NCBI GenBank assembly: GCA_958510875.1
Contig: OY294068.1
Location: 17,898,297 to 17,962,296 of the forward strand
From: Endomychus coccineus
Taxonomy: Eukaryota; Arthropoda; Insecta; Coleoptera; Endomychidae
DNA: 64,000 bases
Direction: 5' to 3'
Shown: positions 1 through 9,658 of the stretch, one piece after another
Position numbering within the stretch: the stretch's first letter is position 1
Layout: every line of letters starts with the position of its first letter
Notes under the pieces: model-generated
The model's database searches: none
Told to the model about the DNA's origin: nothing
Seen by the model: the letters and a program-made list of their open reading frames with translations, nothing else
Program-made: the position numbers and the translations under genes

Positions 1-411
1 GATTATAGAACCATTTTGATTTCTTGTTGGATGTTGAGGCAAATCAGTACGAGCATCTTCAGATCAGACTGGAATTTGAACACATTCATATGTGATATTT
101 ATTTTGGTTTATCGTTCACTGACTTTAATCCGTCTTTGTGGAAAAATGAGTGTAAGGAAGTAGATATGATAGGGAGGTTCCCGACTAAAATTGATCATTT
201 TCCGGATTCTATATACAGGACTAACGCTCTCCCAAATTAATAGCTACATTTTGACTCCTCCCACCGAAATGGTCATTTCTGTAAGAACATGGACAAGCTG
301 TTATCAATTCATCACGTGACTTCCCTCACAATTGTTAGCAAAATGGCTTTCAGACAGGCTTGCATGTCAAACGTAAATGACTGTAGAACATAAAATATAT
401 ATTGGAAATGA
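1..411. other. non-coding, no gene recognised
   Basis: Short open frames are present but none resembles a known family or a transposon protein. The segment borders the poly(A) tail of the LINE fragment that follows on the minus strand. Confidence 0.5.
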
Positions 412-1015
412 TTTTTTTTTGGGTAGAGGAGGGGAAATGTTGCATAGACGCCTCGGGGATCCGTGCCTTCGAGTGTGCCGGATTTTTACTGACTAGAGGG
501 AGCCCAACTGCACTGTCGTCGTTAGTGTCCTATTGTGCCCTCACATATTGCTATCTCTCCATCAGTCCGGTATATATTCTATGAAATTTAGTAGCCTGAT
601 GTAGGAGAATACTTCTGATTCCCTCGGGTGTACTTTTATCGTCTCCAAGGTATGTCCGACGACCAACAGCGTATGCCGTGCACTGATACAGCACATGCAG
701 GGATGTCTCTCCTTGCACGTCGCAACGCCTGCATGTGGGCTTATCTACCAGACTCATCGTGCAGAGATGGTTAATGCATGGGGCGCATCCAACAAGATTC
801 CGTATTTCATGTCTGCTGAACGTTAGTAAATTTTTCAGCCGTTGCTGCTGGAGATATCATATTAGGCGCTTGGAGTACGACAATTCCCTCCAATTGGCAC
901 GGTGCTCTGTTTCGAACCATTTTTGGATTACAGATTTCGCTGTGGCTGCAGGTTGGCTCTGGTCCAATCAGGGGTTGTTCCGCCCCCGCCTTAGCGAGTG
1001 TGACTACATTTTCAG
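412..1015 (-). pseudogene. 3' end of a LOA/R1-like LINE: RNase H tail and zinc-finger end of ORF2, with poly(A)
   Basis: Read on the minus strand this is the C-terminal end of a non-LTR retrotransposon polyprotein. The 5' part (around 1015-960) has the linker after RNase H (TLAKAGAEQPLIGPEP). After a frameshift comes a second frame with QKWFETEHRANWRELSYSKR, one in-frame TGA, and then SRHEIRNLVGCAPCINHL leading into the zinc motif CRRCDVQGETSLHVLYQC, closing at 551. A roughly 130-nt 3' UTR runs to a nine-A tail (T412-T420 on the plus strand). Such CCHC-type ends with the GH..L..HL motif are known from R1, LOA and Jockey ORF2 proteins. The copy is 5'-truncated and has at least two stops and one frameshift, so it is dead. 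The clade assignment (LOA or R1) is inferred from the short conserved region only. Confidence 0.8.
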
Positions 1016-1113
1016 TCCCTTCTCGTACGGTTGTAACGTGTAAATTACACTTTACGGCTTAGAAATGGCCGCTGTAGGACAATCGGTTAACTTCTGTGAC
1101 GTCAGCTATGCTA

Positions 1114-1195
1114 GACCGTATATTCGGTATATTCTAAGAGTCATGGTCCGTATATTTTAAGAGTCATGGACCGTGCCTATATTCTAAGGGTCTTA
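1114..1195. repeat. short imperfect tandem repeat
   Basis: Three consecutive units of 23-32 bp share the core CCGTATATT followed by TAAGAGTCATGG; the third is more diverged (CCTATATTCTAAGGGTCTT). No coding function is apparent. Confidence 0.6.
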
Positions 1196-2785
1196 ATTGC
1201 TCGGTGTCAGCTACCGCTTCTCTTTCGAGGGTGTTCTGTGAGACGCCGGAAAGGAAGAGAAAATGTTACTTCTGGTCAATTCGTTCGAGTGGAAAGTCGA
1301 TTGCTAGGTTATTTCAACAGGGAGGTGATACCAAGAGTGTGTTTGGAACCAAATTCTGGGAATATCCTTCCGTTGAAAACAAAGACATCAATCACCAATT
1401 TCGATTGGAATATTTGGAGTTAATTGGGTAATTGATATACCTTCGGGGATCTAAGCTTAGTTTTCGACGTGATTTGCTGTGAACGGAAGTAAAAGTTGTC
1501 TTATTTGGAGGAAAACCCTATCGCGTTAGAGGTAAATATCTTTGTAATTCCATTTGATTTATTCACTAACTTCAGGAATTGATTGCCTTCATAGGTGGTA
1601 TCTGACAGAACATAGGCTAGTCTTAAATTGTTCAACAATTGTTATGTATTTTGTTTATGTCTGTCTTCTGACGACAGTAGAACAATAGAGGTTTGAACGT
1701 TTCGTGATTTCAGAGTTCTTCTTCTTCACTATATTTTGTCTGTGTTGTGGAAAGTTCAACAAGAAGTGTGTTGAGGATTGTTTGGAATCTGCTGTGGGGA
1801 GATCACTTAGGAGTCGCTGATTTATTTGTGCTGTACAATCGTGGAAACGGTATCATAATTGTGGCAGGAACCCCTACATGAAGTAGAAGTAATTAATCAT
1901 CACCAAGCAAATACAACATCAACTCTCACCAGGTCAGATTATCGATAGTGGTTTTATGTAACAATTTTAATAATCATTGAGTATTGTATATTATGTAGAT
2001 TCATTCAACTGTTCACTTGTTTAAAAGATTTAAGTAACTAATTTCATCCATATCTTCTAATCATTCGCTTCATATCTCATTAATATAAAGTTGTCATAAA
2101 TTATATCAATATTAGTATTTCAAAGTAATTTTCAATCATTCTGGGTACAGGTCTTTTATTTTCTTTCTTTCAGAGTAATTTAACCTGGGGACTTGAGTAT
2201 TTGCATCCCCTAGTTATATACATAATTCATCGAATGGTTAAAATATTCTGGCGCCCGAATTTTTAATATCTGAAATATAATCTAAGACCATCTTCACTGT
2301 AGCTGTCGGCAACCAAGTGATGGAATAGAGCTTTAGTTTATCCTTTAGTAAGAGTGAATAAGAAACTTTACACGGTTTCCCCAGACTCCCTTGCGAGTGA
2401 CAATCTATTGGGGTTCTTTACTAGTGCCGTTTGTTCCTTTACACAATCGACTACACATTGTGAGGTGATTGTGTATGACTCCAGTGCACTGTTAGGTTGA
2501 TCGATATAATTATAATTTGTCTATTCTGATAGGCTCTCTCCCTCATAATTCGACCACATGTTGTTATTTCTAATATTTTGCTTGGTATTCTGTCGCAAGT
2601 GTCCTTAGGTTCTAAGAAATTATTTCTCCTTGGTTCGTTCTCGACTATTCCAGCATTTGTTTTTTCTCGGTCTTGGTGCCTCCTGTAAACAATACGGAAT
2701 CCCCTGGTATTATATGAGGATTGCTCTCATTGTTCTCCCGCCCATATAGGTTTGAATCGTGAACGATACGGGATTACTGTGGACC
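1196..2785. other. non-coding stretch with a possible LTR 3' border
   Basis: No convincing protein frame. The only landmark is a primer-binding-site-like word near 2249. I see no matching second LTR in the window, so an LTR element here is only a possibility. Confidence 0.35.
2249..2259 (+). other. primer-binding-site-like motif (TGGCGCCCGAA)
   Basis: The 11-mer TGGCGCCCGAA equals the first bases of the tRNA-Lys-type primer-binding site used by many LTR retroelements. The preceding bases do not end in the canonical CA and no gag or pol follows, so it may be coincidence or the remnant of a long-decayed element. Confidence 0.2.
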
Positions 2786-3067
2786 ATGATCCTGTCGGAT
2801 CTCATCCCTAATGGCCCAGGTGATCCAAGCAATCCAAGAACGCTTCAGCCTTTTTGTTCGTCCTTTCCTTACCCAATGGGATCATAAAGCGATACTCCTC
2901 TATCATGGGTTCAGCCTGAACGGCAAGGTGTAGTGGATCCAATCCCAACAACTTTTCCATCGCAGCCAAACGATTTAGGACGACCAGCTAACGGAATGCC
3001 TGGAACAGCTCATGGTGGAATAACCTACGTGATTTCCAATGAGCCCAGACTATGGAAATATCTGTAG
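2786..3067 (+). pseudogene. Pro/Gly/Asn-rich coding-like stretch, unidentified
   Basis: One frame stays open for 93 codons except for a TAA at 2885. Its composition is not that of random AT-rich DNA: it is rich in Pro, Asn, Gly and Ser (for example SDLIPNGPGDPSNPR and QPNDLGRPANGMPG). Local base composition is also more GC-rich than its neighbours. I do not recognise the family. It could be an exon or retrocopied exon of a low-complexity nuclear protein, a decayed gag-like region, or chance. The single stop and absence of clear splice sites argue for a relic. Confidence 0.2.
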
Positions 3068-3086
3068 AAAAAACATGAATTAAAGG

Positions 3087-3234
3087 AACAAAACAGGCAT
3101 TGATATTTTTTCAAGAAAGCAGCAACGATATGAATAATGTTCACTATTCTTGTACAGAGAAACAAAACACGCATTAATATTTTTTCAAGAAAGCCTCAAA
3201 AATATGAATACTGTTCACTGTTCATGTATTCTGA
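3087..3234. repeat. 74-bp tandem duplication
   Basis: Two adjacent imperfect copies start at 3087 and 3161, sharing AACAAAACA, GCATT, ATATTTTTTCAAGAAAGC and TATGAATA with GTTCACT. The offset between copies is 74 bp. Confidence 0.75.
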
Positions 3235-3247
3235 ACTGGACACCTTA

Positions 3248-3560
3248 GCCGTTCTCTGTAGTGTAGTGGTTAGCACGGTGACAACTCTTTTTGTCGACCC
3301 GGTTTCATACCTGGGTCACACTTGAGATGTTTTCTATAGATATCGAGAATATCTTGGGAAAAAGGCAAGATAATATCTGACCATACCTTTTTTCGGATGG
3401 GAACTAATGCAGTAGGCCCCGTGTGCCGTAAAATGTCACCGCATGTTAAATATCCCTAACTATACTTGAAAATAGTCAGGATTCGCCGAAGTTTCCAGGT
3501 TGGGGTTATCTTGCCTCTCGGCGTCGGTGTTAACCCACAGTAACAGTAACAATGATGAAC
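3248..3560 (+). mobile_element. tRNA-derived SINE
   Basis: The 5' end has a pol III A box, TAGTGTAGTGG (3259-3269), and a degenerate B box, GGTTTCATACC (3301-3311), spaced about 32 bp apart as in a tRNA-Val- or Asp-like head. A tRNA-unrelated body of about 240 bp follows, with short repeats near its end (ACAGTAACAGTAACAATG). It is not a functional tRNA because the acceptor stem is not closed and the sequence continues into the body. tRNA-derived SINEs with this layout are common in insects. The 3' limit is estimated. Confidence 0.6.
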
Positions 3561-4044
3561 AAAAAATAGTAACGCTTCCTGGAACCAAGCTAAATAAAAT
3601 AGCATCTGATTTCTAGGAGAAAAGACCGCAACACAATACCATCCATGTTAAACGTTCCGGCTTCGACTATATCTTAGGATATTTAATTTATGATTTGTCA
3701 AGTTGACTGAAGAAACAATGAATAGAATAAATCAGATTAGGATACCTTTGAGCCATTCTTCTCAGTTAAGCTGAACGTTGAATAGTTTATATAGCGGCGT
3801 CTAGGGAATTTGTAATTATATTATCATTTCAAGTGGTGATCAGATTACTACATGTTTGATTCTGGAGCTAACAGACAACTTAAGTGTATCGATCAAGCTT
3901 TACGTACAGGAGTAAAGCGAGTACTGACGTTGAAGTGATACGTGAGTTACAATAGATGTATTCCAACTGACATTTCACATGATAACTTCGAATTAGTGTA
4001 CATCACAGTTTCCTTTCAATCATCAAAAAACATCAGCTTTTAGA
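3561..4044. other. non-coding, no gene recognised
   Basis: AT-rich sequence between a SINE and a LINE fragment, with no conserved protein frame seen. Confidence 0.5.
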
Positions 4045-4200
4045 GAAGAAAAGTAACTCTCCAAATATAAAATGTTATCCAATGCACAAGAGTTCAATTG
4101 AATTTATTGGAATCGCTTGATACATTCTAGACATACGAGTGTGGATCGAATATCATTCGACAATTTCCGAATTACTACTGGCGTGAAGTAAGCACCAAGT
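4045..4200 (+). repeat. short duplicate of the LINE 3' segment at 4735-4870
   Basis: This stretch aligns with 4735-4870: both contain AACTC(T)CCAAATATAAAA, TGCACAAGAGTTCAA, TTGAATTT, GTG.ATTGAATATCA and TTTCC.AATTAC. It is therefore a second copy of the region just after the RT core of the neighbouring LINE fragment, lacking the RT itself. It may be a separate truncated insertion or a local duplication. Confidence 0.6.
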
Positions 4201-4429
4201 AGCTAGGTGCAATTTTCAGAAGATTGCCACTCATGGGAAGACGTTCCCTTGAAACCCAAGTCTAGGAGAGTAACAAGTTTGTCACGTGGTAGCGTCAGAA
4301 GCCACCAGCGCCAGCGGGACGAGCAAATACATTGGAATTACGCAGCATTTTTCGAATGCTACTATTGTATGACTTGCATAACAATGTGGATATAGAACAG
4401 GGGAAATTAAGAGTTTCATTTCACTTCTT

Positions 4430-4875
4430 TTTTCGAATCAAAAAGAAAATTCGGTTCATATTTGACAACTGTTTCGCCCAATGGTCAGTGAGACAACATT
4501 TTAAAATATTAAATGTATATAGGGCAAGTATGAAACTGGAATATAGTGTCCTTCAAGGCACTGTTCTGGGTCCAATCCTTTTTTAGTTTATATTAACGAA
4601 CTATTGTTCCTTCAACCAAAACTAATTCATTTCATATGCCGACGATACAGCTATTTTTTTGGTGGCAATAACTAGGACGGTCTAAAACTAACATTATGAC
4701 GAAAATAATAAACATAAAGGATTGGTTACAAGAAAACTAACTCTTCAAATATAAAACTGAGAAAATATTATCCTATGCACAAGAGTTCAAATTGAATTTG
4801 AAGATACAAGTGTGAATTGAATATCAATTGTGAATTTCCTAATTACCACACAACGACAGGGTCAGGTGCCAGAAA
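4430..4875 (+). pseudogene. CR1/Jockey-type LINE reverse transcriptase fragment
   Basis: Plus-strand translation gives the RT core of a non-LTR retrotransposon: LEYSVLQGTVLGPILF (around 4540-4586), a TAG directly after, then YADDTAIFLV (4638-4668), where YADD is the catalytic metal-binding motif. Upstream residues (FDNCFAQWSVRQHFKILN) fit the segment preceding the QG motif. Downstream are the degenerate INIKDWLQEN region and several stops. Only the fingers/palm centre remains, about 110 codons of a protein that normally exceeds 800 residues, so it is a dead 5'- and 3'-truncated copy. Confidence 0.75.
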
Positions 4876-5298
4876 GAAGTTAACAAAGGAATAAAAAAGG
4901 CAGAATACTGTGTAGCGTGAAGGGTTTTCCTACAATAAATACCGCTACAGAAATCAGAAGAATCAGTTTTAGTTCAAGCCTCAAGCCTGCCCTGAAGATG
5001 CCACCTGTAATGGTTGACGTAACGTCGGCATCAAGTCGTGCTATTGTGACGCGGAATCCATTCAGAAGCAGAGAATTTATAAGATTAGCTATCCGAATTT
5101 TGTAAATCTGGGGGTGCCATGCTTGAAAAATAAAACAAAATAACCTCACATAAAGTAATTATTGCCTATTTTTCAGTGATTCATTGGTGGAAGGATGGAT
5201 TTAGAACAAACTCAATTACAAACTAGAAAACTCGAGATTAAATTAAACAATATAAAATAACAAGAGCAAACATTATAACCTTGAAACTAAGTTATTAT
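4876..5298. other. non-coding, no gene recognised
   Basis: Overlapping short frames exist on both strands (4880-5149) but neither resembles a known protein. Confidence 0.45.
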
Positions 5299-5835
5299 TT
5301 ATAACATGTGTTCAAATTGACCGCCATTTAAATCGAAGCAAAAATGACTTCGCTTCTTGACATGATTAACAGCATTAATTAATTCATCCGCAGGTATTGA
5401 TTCAAAAGCCAGTCGCACTGCTGCTTCCAACGATTCTCGCGAATCAGGATGTCTTTCATATGTGAGGTCCTTTATTCTTCCCCAGAGGTGAATATTTTGT
5501 TCTTCTCCAGAGATAAGATAGGGGTATTTTGCTGGCCAATAACAAAGCTCCGGTTGCCAAGCCAACTGTCCCCAAATTTTTGGTTCATAACGTCGTTATA
5601 ATATGTGGGTTATGACATGACGCACACGTCTTGTTGGGAAAATACAAAATACGTTTGATGGCAAATCATCTATAAGTGGTTCAATAAATTCCTGTAATAT
5701 TTCCAGATATCGCGCAGCTGTAAGGCTACTCTTCACTCCACTGTAGAATGTGAATCCTCCAAAGTCCAATTGTAAGGATTATATCTATCAAAAATACCAG
5801 CGCTGCTAATGCACACTTCATCAGTTAATGGAAAT
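5299..5835 (-). pseudogene. mariner/Tc-type DDE transposase, C-terminal half
   Basis: The minus strand encodes the catalytic half of a Tc1/mariner-superfamily transposase. From 5835 downwards it reads TDEVCISSAGIFDRYNPYNW, equivalent to the 'F(T/S)DE..F...G..NRHN..YW' block, then LTAARYLEILQEFIEPLIDDLP, a scrambled form of the 'QQDGAPAH' block, and in an 88-codon open frame (5565-5299) WPAKYPYLISGEEQ...LWGRIKDLTYERHP, ending FDLNGGQFEHML. The last segment matches the family's usual C-terminus (NGGHFEHL). There are frameshifts near 5600-5730 and one stop, and the N-terminal DNA-binding half is absent, apparently cut by the LINE that begins near 5830. Non-functional. Confidence 0.75.
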
Positions 5836-7300
5836 AGGAGTACCCAAGGTACCGTAATAGGACCTGAACTATTCTCGCTATATGTAAATGATCTTCCACT
5901 TACTCCGACCCTTCTAAGAGAAATATAGGCATTTGCAGACGACACGATAGGTATTTACGAAGGTAATACCTGGGACGAAGTCACTGCTATAGCTATATCC
6001 GATCTTAATTATATAAAAGATTGGTATGACAATAATTTACTTATTAATATCACGAAAACTATAACTCACTTGTAACAGTCATAGACAAAAAATTGTCCGT
6101 TTTTAATTCATTAAAGTTTAATACTTCTGAAATTCAATCAGTATTATCTTTTAAATATCTAGGAATAACTATAGATAATCATCTACGTTGGAATTTACAT
6201 GTTAATAAGATAAATGAAAAACTCAGAAATCGTATTTATAAGTTCAGACTTTTGAGCAATATTATCAGCTTGAGCGAATTGAAAATTATTTATTACACTT
6301 TAATATTTAATTTATAAGTTCAGACTTTTGAGCAATATTATCAGCTGAGCGAATTGAACATTATTTATTACACTTTAATATTTAATTTATAAGTTCAGAC
6401 TTTTGAGCAATATTATCAGCTTGAGCGAATTGAAAATTATTTATTACACTTTAATATTTAATTTATAAGTTCAGACTTTTGAGCAATATTATCAGCTTGA
6501 GCGAATTGAGAATTATTTATTACACTTTAATATTTAATTTATAAGTTTAGACTTTTGAGCAATATTATCAGCTTGAGCGAATTGAACATTATTTATCACA
6601 CTTTAATATTTAATTTATAAGTTCAGACTTTTGAGCAATATTATCAGCTTGAGCGAATTGAAAATTATTTATTACACTTTAATATTTAATTTATAAGTTC
6701 AGACTTTTGAGCAATATTATCAGCTTGAGCGAATTGAACATTATTTATTACACTTTAATATTTAATTTATAAGTTCAGACTTTTGAGCAATATTATCAGC
6801 TTGAGCGAATTGAACATTATTTATCACACTTTAATATTTAATTTATAAGTTCAGACTTTTGAGCAATATTATCAGCTTGAGCGAATTGAAAATTATTTAT
6901 CACACTTTAATATTTAATTTATAAGTTCAGACTTTTGAGCAATATTATCAGCTTGAGCGAATTGAAAATTATTTATTACACTTTAATATTTAATTTATAA
7001 GTTCAGACTTTTGAGCAATATTATCAGCTTGAGCGAATTGAGAATTATTTATTACACTTTAATATATAATGTATAAGTTCAGACTTTTGAGCAATATTAT
7101 CAGCTTGAGCGAATTGAAAATTATTTATTACACTTTAATATTTAATTTATACAATACGAAATTATTACATGGGGTGCACTTAGCGGATATGATTATCTAA
7201 AATTAGAACGACTACAAAAGAGATTCTTAAAGATAATGCTGGGGAAGAAATTTCAATATTTCAATATCCATCTCATCTAGTCTACAAAGAATTGCAATGA
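5836..7300 (+). pseudogene. CR1-like LINE RT, invaded by a tandem repeat
   Basis: The frame begins at the RT core (QGTVIGPELFSLYVNDLP, about 5848), with a one-base deletion at its front edge, and continues to the catalytic box AFADDT (about 5930) after one TAG. It then reads DLNYIKDWYDNNLL, and in a second frame (6093-6317) SFKYLGITIDNHLRWNLHVNKI and LSELKIIYYTL, typical thumb-region motifs of CR1/Jockey-type RTs. At that point the gene is interrupted by an array of 76-bp units (6241-7151). After the array the protein resumes as QYEIITWGALSGYDYLKLERLQKRFLKIM (from about 7153). The array is made of the gene's own sequence, so it arose by duplication inside the element. Several stops and frameshifts; dead. 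Confidence 0.8.
6241..7151. repeat. 12-copy 76-bp tandem array derived from LINE coding sequence
   Basis: Twelve head-to-tail units start at 6241, 6317, 6392, 6468, 6544, 6620, 6696, 6772, 6848, 6924, 7000 and 7076. All are 76 bp except the second, 75 bp, which lacks one T in CAGCTTGAGC. Units differ by only a few substitutions (AAAATT/ACATT/AGAATT, TATTACAC/TATCACAC). The unit is the RT segment encoding KFRLLSNIISLSELKIIYYTLIFNL; because 76 is not a multiple of three the frame shifts in each copy. The low divergence indicates recent amplification by unequal crossing-over or slippage. Confidence 0.95.
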
Positions 7301-7339
7301 TACTTCACGTTGCAAAGAATAAACGCATGTGTCAAATAG

Positions 7340-7692
7340 TTTCATACAACCACGCGTCCTGGCCGGAGGAGGTTTGGATGGGTTGTGGTTTGGAAGGAGT
7401 GGTGGTGGTGCTGTGAGCTTCGACTGTATTGTGTTGCATTTTACTGATGGTAGAAATTGCCAGGCTTCTTTCAATTGGCACTGTTACTTGATAAGAACTA
7501 TGTCGAACTATTTATGTGCTTGGATTCATATTTTATTCAACTGTTAATCAATATTACTTACTCCTATCGTTCAGAAACAATTCTTAAAGAAGTTAATGAG
7601 CTTATTCTCATTAATTCACAGGCATATTGTATTTATTATTATGTTTTTTGTATTATTTCATATTTCTGTATAGTCTTGTTTGATTAAATTAT
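7340..7692 (+). repeat. dispersed repeat R, copy 1, ending in (ATT)n
   Basis: This segment is repeated in inverted orientation at 17960-18390. Shared landmarks are the GC-rich block with GTGGTTTGGAA.GAG.GGTGGTG.TG, then AATTGCCAGG.T.CTTTCAATTG, CGTTCAGAAACAATTCTT.A.GAA and a final TTATTATTATT run. The simple-sequence tail suggests the 3' end of a LINE or SINE; it directly follows the CR1-like RT fragment, so it may be that element's 3' UTR. No coding capacity shared by both copies is evident. Confidence 0.7.
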
Positions 7693-7708
7693 TATTATAC
7701 GATATATC
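7693..7708. repeat. target-site duplication, left copy, of the Penelope-like element
   Basis: TATTATACGATATATC is repeated exactly at 9643-9658 and flanks the PLE insertion. The target was the (ATT)n tail of repeat R. Confidence 0.85.
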
Positions 7709-7710
7709 AT

Positions 7711-9138
7711 ATATCTTATATCTATGGGCTTTCGAAATTACATAAGAATGATATACCCCTAAGACCCATTGTAAGTAATATTGGAGCGCCTACTTACAAT
7801 TTATCAAAATTTCTATCAAAATCTATCAATAATATAATAGGAAAAAATGAATTTTATGTGAAAGACTCATGGCATTTTAATGAATTTATAAAAAATCAAT
7901 CCGTACCAGTAAACCATCAACCAATTTCCTTGGATGTTGTTTCTTTATTTACAAATATACCTGTCGTTTTGGCATTGAATTGCATCAAAAAACGTTGGCC
8001 AGAGATTAAAAACCACACACCTCTTGATCAATCGGATTTTATAAATGTAAAGTTTTGTTTAGAATGCACTTATTTTCAGTACGGTGAGCAATATTTTGGA
8101 CAAATTTTCGGCACAGCAATGGGATCTCCTATTTCAGCTACCATTGCTAACCTCGTTATGGAATGCCTAGAGGAATCTGTTATAAATTCATTAGATTTTC
8201 AGCCTGTATTCTTTAAACGGTATGTAGATGATTGCCTTATGTGTGTTCCCAACGATAAAATTCAATATGTGATTAATAAATGTAACAATTTCCATTGTAA
8301 ACTTCAATTCACTTGTGAAATAGAAATAAACAATAACATTAATTTTCTAGATATGACCATTAGGCATGATGCAGATGGAAAAATAAAAACTTCTTGGTTT
8401 ACTAAAGAAGTCTGGTCTCAACGTTATCTTCATTTCAATTCCGTTGCACCAGCTTGTTATAAAAAAAGTGTCATAAACAGCCTCACAGACCGTGCGGTAA
8501 AATTATCTCACGCAGAGGACCGTCCCAAAAATTTAAAAATTGTTCGTAATGCATTGGAAATGAATGGCTACCCAAAAACTTTCTTCAATCCTATCATTAA
8601 AGAGAGAATAAACAAAATCTATAATGATTCTTCTTATAAAAATAACATAACAGGTAATACAGACAATTATATAACTTTACCATACATTCCGGAGACCTCA
8701 GAAAAAATTAAGAAAAGTTTGAAAAAGTACGATATAAATGTTGCGCATAAACCTACTAACTGTGTTGGGAAATATTTCTCAAATCTAAAACCTGTAATAC
8801 CTAAAGATAAACAAACCCACACAGTGTATAAATTGAATTGTTTAGATTGTGATGGAACTTATACTGGAATCTCTAAACAATATTTACAAAAAAGAATGTA
8901 CGGCCATAAGTATAGCACAAGAAATAATAACTTAGAAAATTCCACCGCCCTTGCTAAGCACTGTTTTGATTATAACCATCAATTTGATTACAAAAATGTT
9001 AATATTTTAACTAAAGAAACCAATTATTATAAAAGATCTATCCTGGAGATGATTCACATAAAAAGGGATTCAAATTCTGTAAATCATAGGAATGATATTC
9101 AGGGATTGAGTCAGATTTATACTAACTTGATTAATTAA
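7711..9138 (+). CDS. Penelope-like RT and GIY-YIG endonuclease (N-terminally truncated)
   Basis: The reading frame is open from 7684 (element-derived from about 7711) to the TAA at 9138, with no internal stop in some 475 codons; the first residues lack a natural start. In order: YGLSKLHK near the beginning (PLE 'YGLPKIHK' block) followed by PLRPIVSN; then, counting from the codon at 7858, SLDVVSLFTNIP (residues 24-35, first catalytic Asp), GTAMGSPIS (85-93), RYVDD (121-125, catalytic Asp pair) and NNINFLDMTI (159-168). The C-terminal GIY-YIG domain spans about 320-400: VYKLNCLDCDGTYTGIS, R346, H350 and the catalytic-type Glu in SILEMIHIKR (E397). PLE enzymes reverse-transcribe their RNA at a nick made by the GIY-YIG domain. 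Without an initiation codon and the N-terminal part it is unlikely to be active. Confidence 0.9.
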   Translation: MSYIYGLSKLHKNDIPLRPIVSNIGAPTYNLSKFLSKSINNIIGKNEFYVKDSWHFNEFIKNQSVPVNHQPISLDVVSLFTNIPVVLALNCIKKRWPEIKNHTPLDQSDFINVKFCLECTYFQYGEQYFGQIFGTAMGSPISATIANLVMECLEESVINSLDFQPVFFKRYVDDCLMCVPNDKIQYVINKCNNFHCKLQFTCEIEINNNINFLDMTIRHDADGKIKTSWFTKEVWSQRYLHFNSVAPACYKKSVINSLTDRAVKLSHAEDRPKNLKIVRNALEMNGYPKTFFNPIIKERINKIYNDSSYKNNITGNTDNYITLPYIPETSEKIKKSLKKYDINVAHKPTNCVGKYFSNLKPVIPKDKQTHTVYKLNCLDCDGTYTGISKQYLQKRMYGHKYSTRNNNLENSTALAKHCFDYNHQFDYKNVNILTKETNYYKRSILEMIHIKRDSNSVNHRNDIQGLSQIYTNLIN

Positions 9139-9519
9139 AACTCTTGCAAATTCCTACATACGTCTTTATAATGTTAAAAGTATATTTTAGGAAGAACGCT
9201 TAAAGTAAAGTAAATTCCAATGCAGGTCTAAAACCTTTTCAAGTACGTCATAAATCTACATCTGGGTCGAGTTATTACAAACAAATAGCTTCGAACTCCA
9301 GTTGCTTTGAGACCATAGCAATATGCGTTTGTACATTATGAGAATATTACTTAACAGTGGTTTCTTGTTACAAAAAAATCTATACTTTAATATTAACGAT
9401 ACAATTTTCGATTATTCGTGGTTCTGTTCGTTTCGACGGCGTGAGCTTTTTGTTTGAAAATTGTGCGATATGAACGCTTGTGCTAATTAGTTTTAGTTAA
9501 CCCCTTTTTGACAAAATAA

Positions 9520-9561
9520 GTCTTCTGATGATGGTCGTGAGACCGAAACGTACGTAAAGAC
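9520..9561 (+). ncRNA. hammerhead ribozyme, PLE type
   Basis: The strand reads GTCTT-CTGATGA-T-GGTC-GTGA-GACC-GAAA-CGTACGTA-AAGAC. Stem I is GTCTT (9520-9524) with AAGAC (9557-9561). The conserved CTGATGA is at 9525-9531. Stem II is GGTC/GACC with a GTGA loop, followed by GAAA (9545-9548). Stem III is very short (ACG/CGT around TA), and the predicted cleavage lies after the A at 9556. All invariant core bases are present. Minimal hammerheads with a tiny stem III are established as a hallmark of Penelope-like elements, where they are thought to process the RNA; tiny stem III versions often act as dimers. Confidence 0.9.
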
Positions 9562-9642
9562 GAGCATTTATAACAGAGTGTTAATGTGACCTAATTCCCG
9601 AGAATTTTTTATGTAATTCATACTGGGTCAAGAATCTTATTA

Positions 9643-9658
9643 TATTATACGATATATC
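9643..9658. repeat. target-site duplication, right copy, of the Penelope-like element
   Basis: Exact repeat of the 16 bases at 7693-7708; the next base differs on both sides, which fixes the element's borders. Confidence 0.85.

Larger units (their letters stand above)
7709..9642 (+). mobile_element. Penelope-like retroelement, 5'-truncated, with TSD and hammerhead
   Basis: A 1934-bp insertion delimited by exact 16-bp duplications. It holds an uninterrupted RT plus GIY-YIG endonuclease frame to 9138, then a 500-bp 3' non-coding part that contains a hammerhead ribozyme core (9520-9561). The 5' end is cut within the RT, so it lacks the N-terminal domain and the upstream ribozyme-bearing pseudo-LTR that full PLEs carry. 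Truncation plus a short target duplication is the usual PLE integration outcome. It landed in the (ATT)n tail of repeat R. The intact frame and identical duplications indicate a recent insertion. Confidence 0.9.

Noticed and set aside
735..1043. 102-codon plus-strand frame
   Set aside because: Antisense shadow of the LINE RNase H/zinc-finger end on the minus strand.
3248..3320. possible functional tRNA-Val or tRNA-Asp gene
   Set aside because: The acceptor and anticodon stems do not pair and the sequence continues into a SINE body.
6241..7151. CRISPR-like regular repeat
   Set aside because: Units are contiguous without variable spacers and derive from LINE coding sequence; a eukaryotic tandem repeat.
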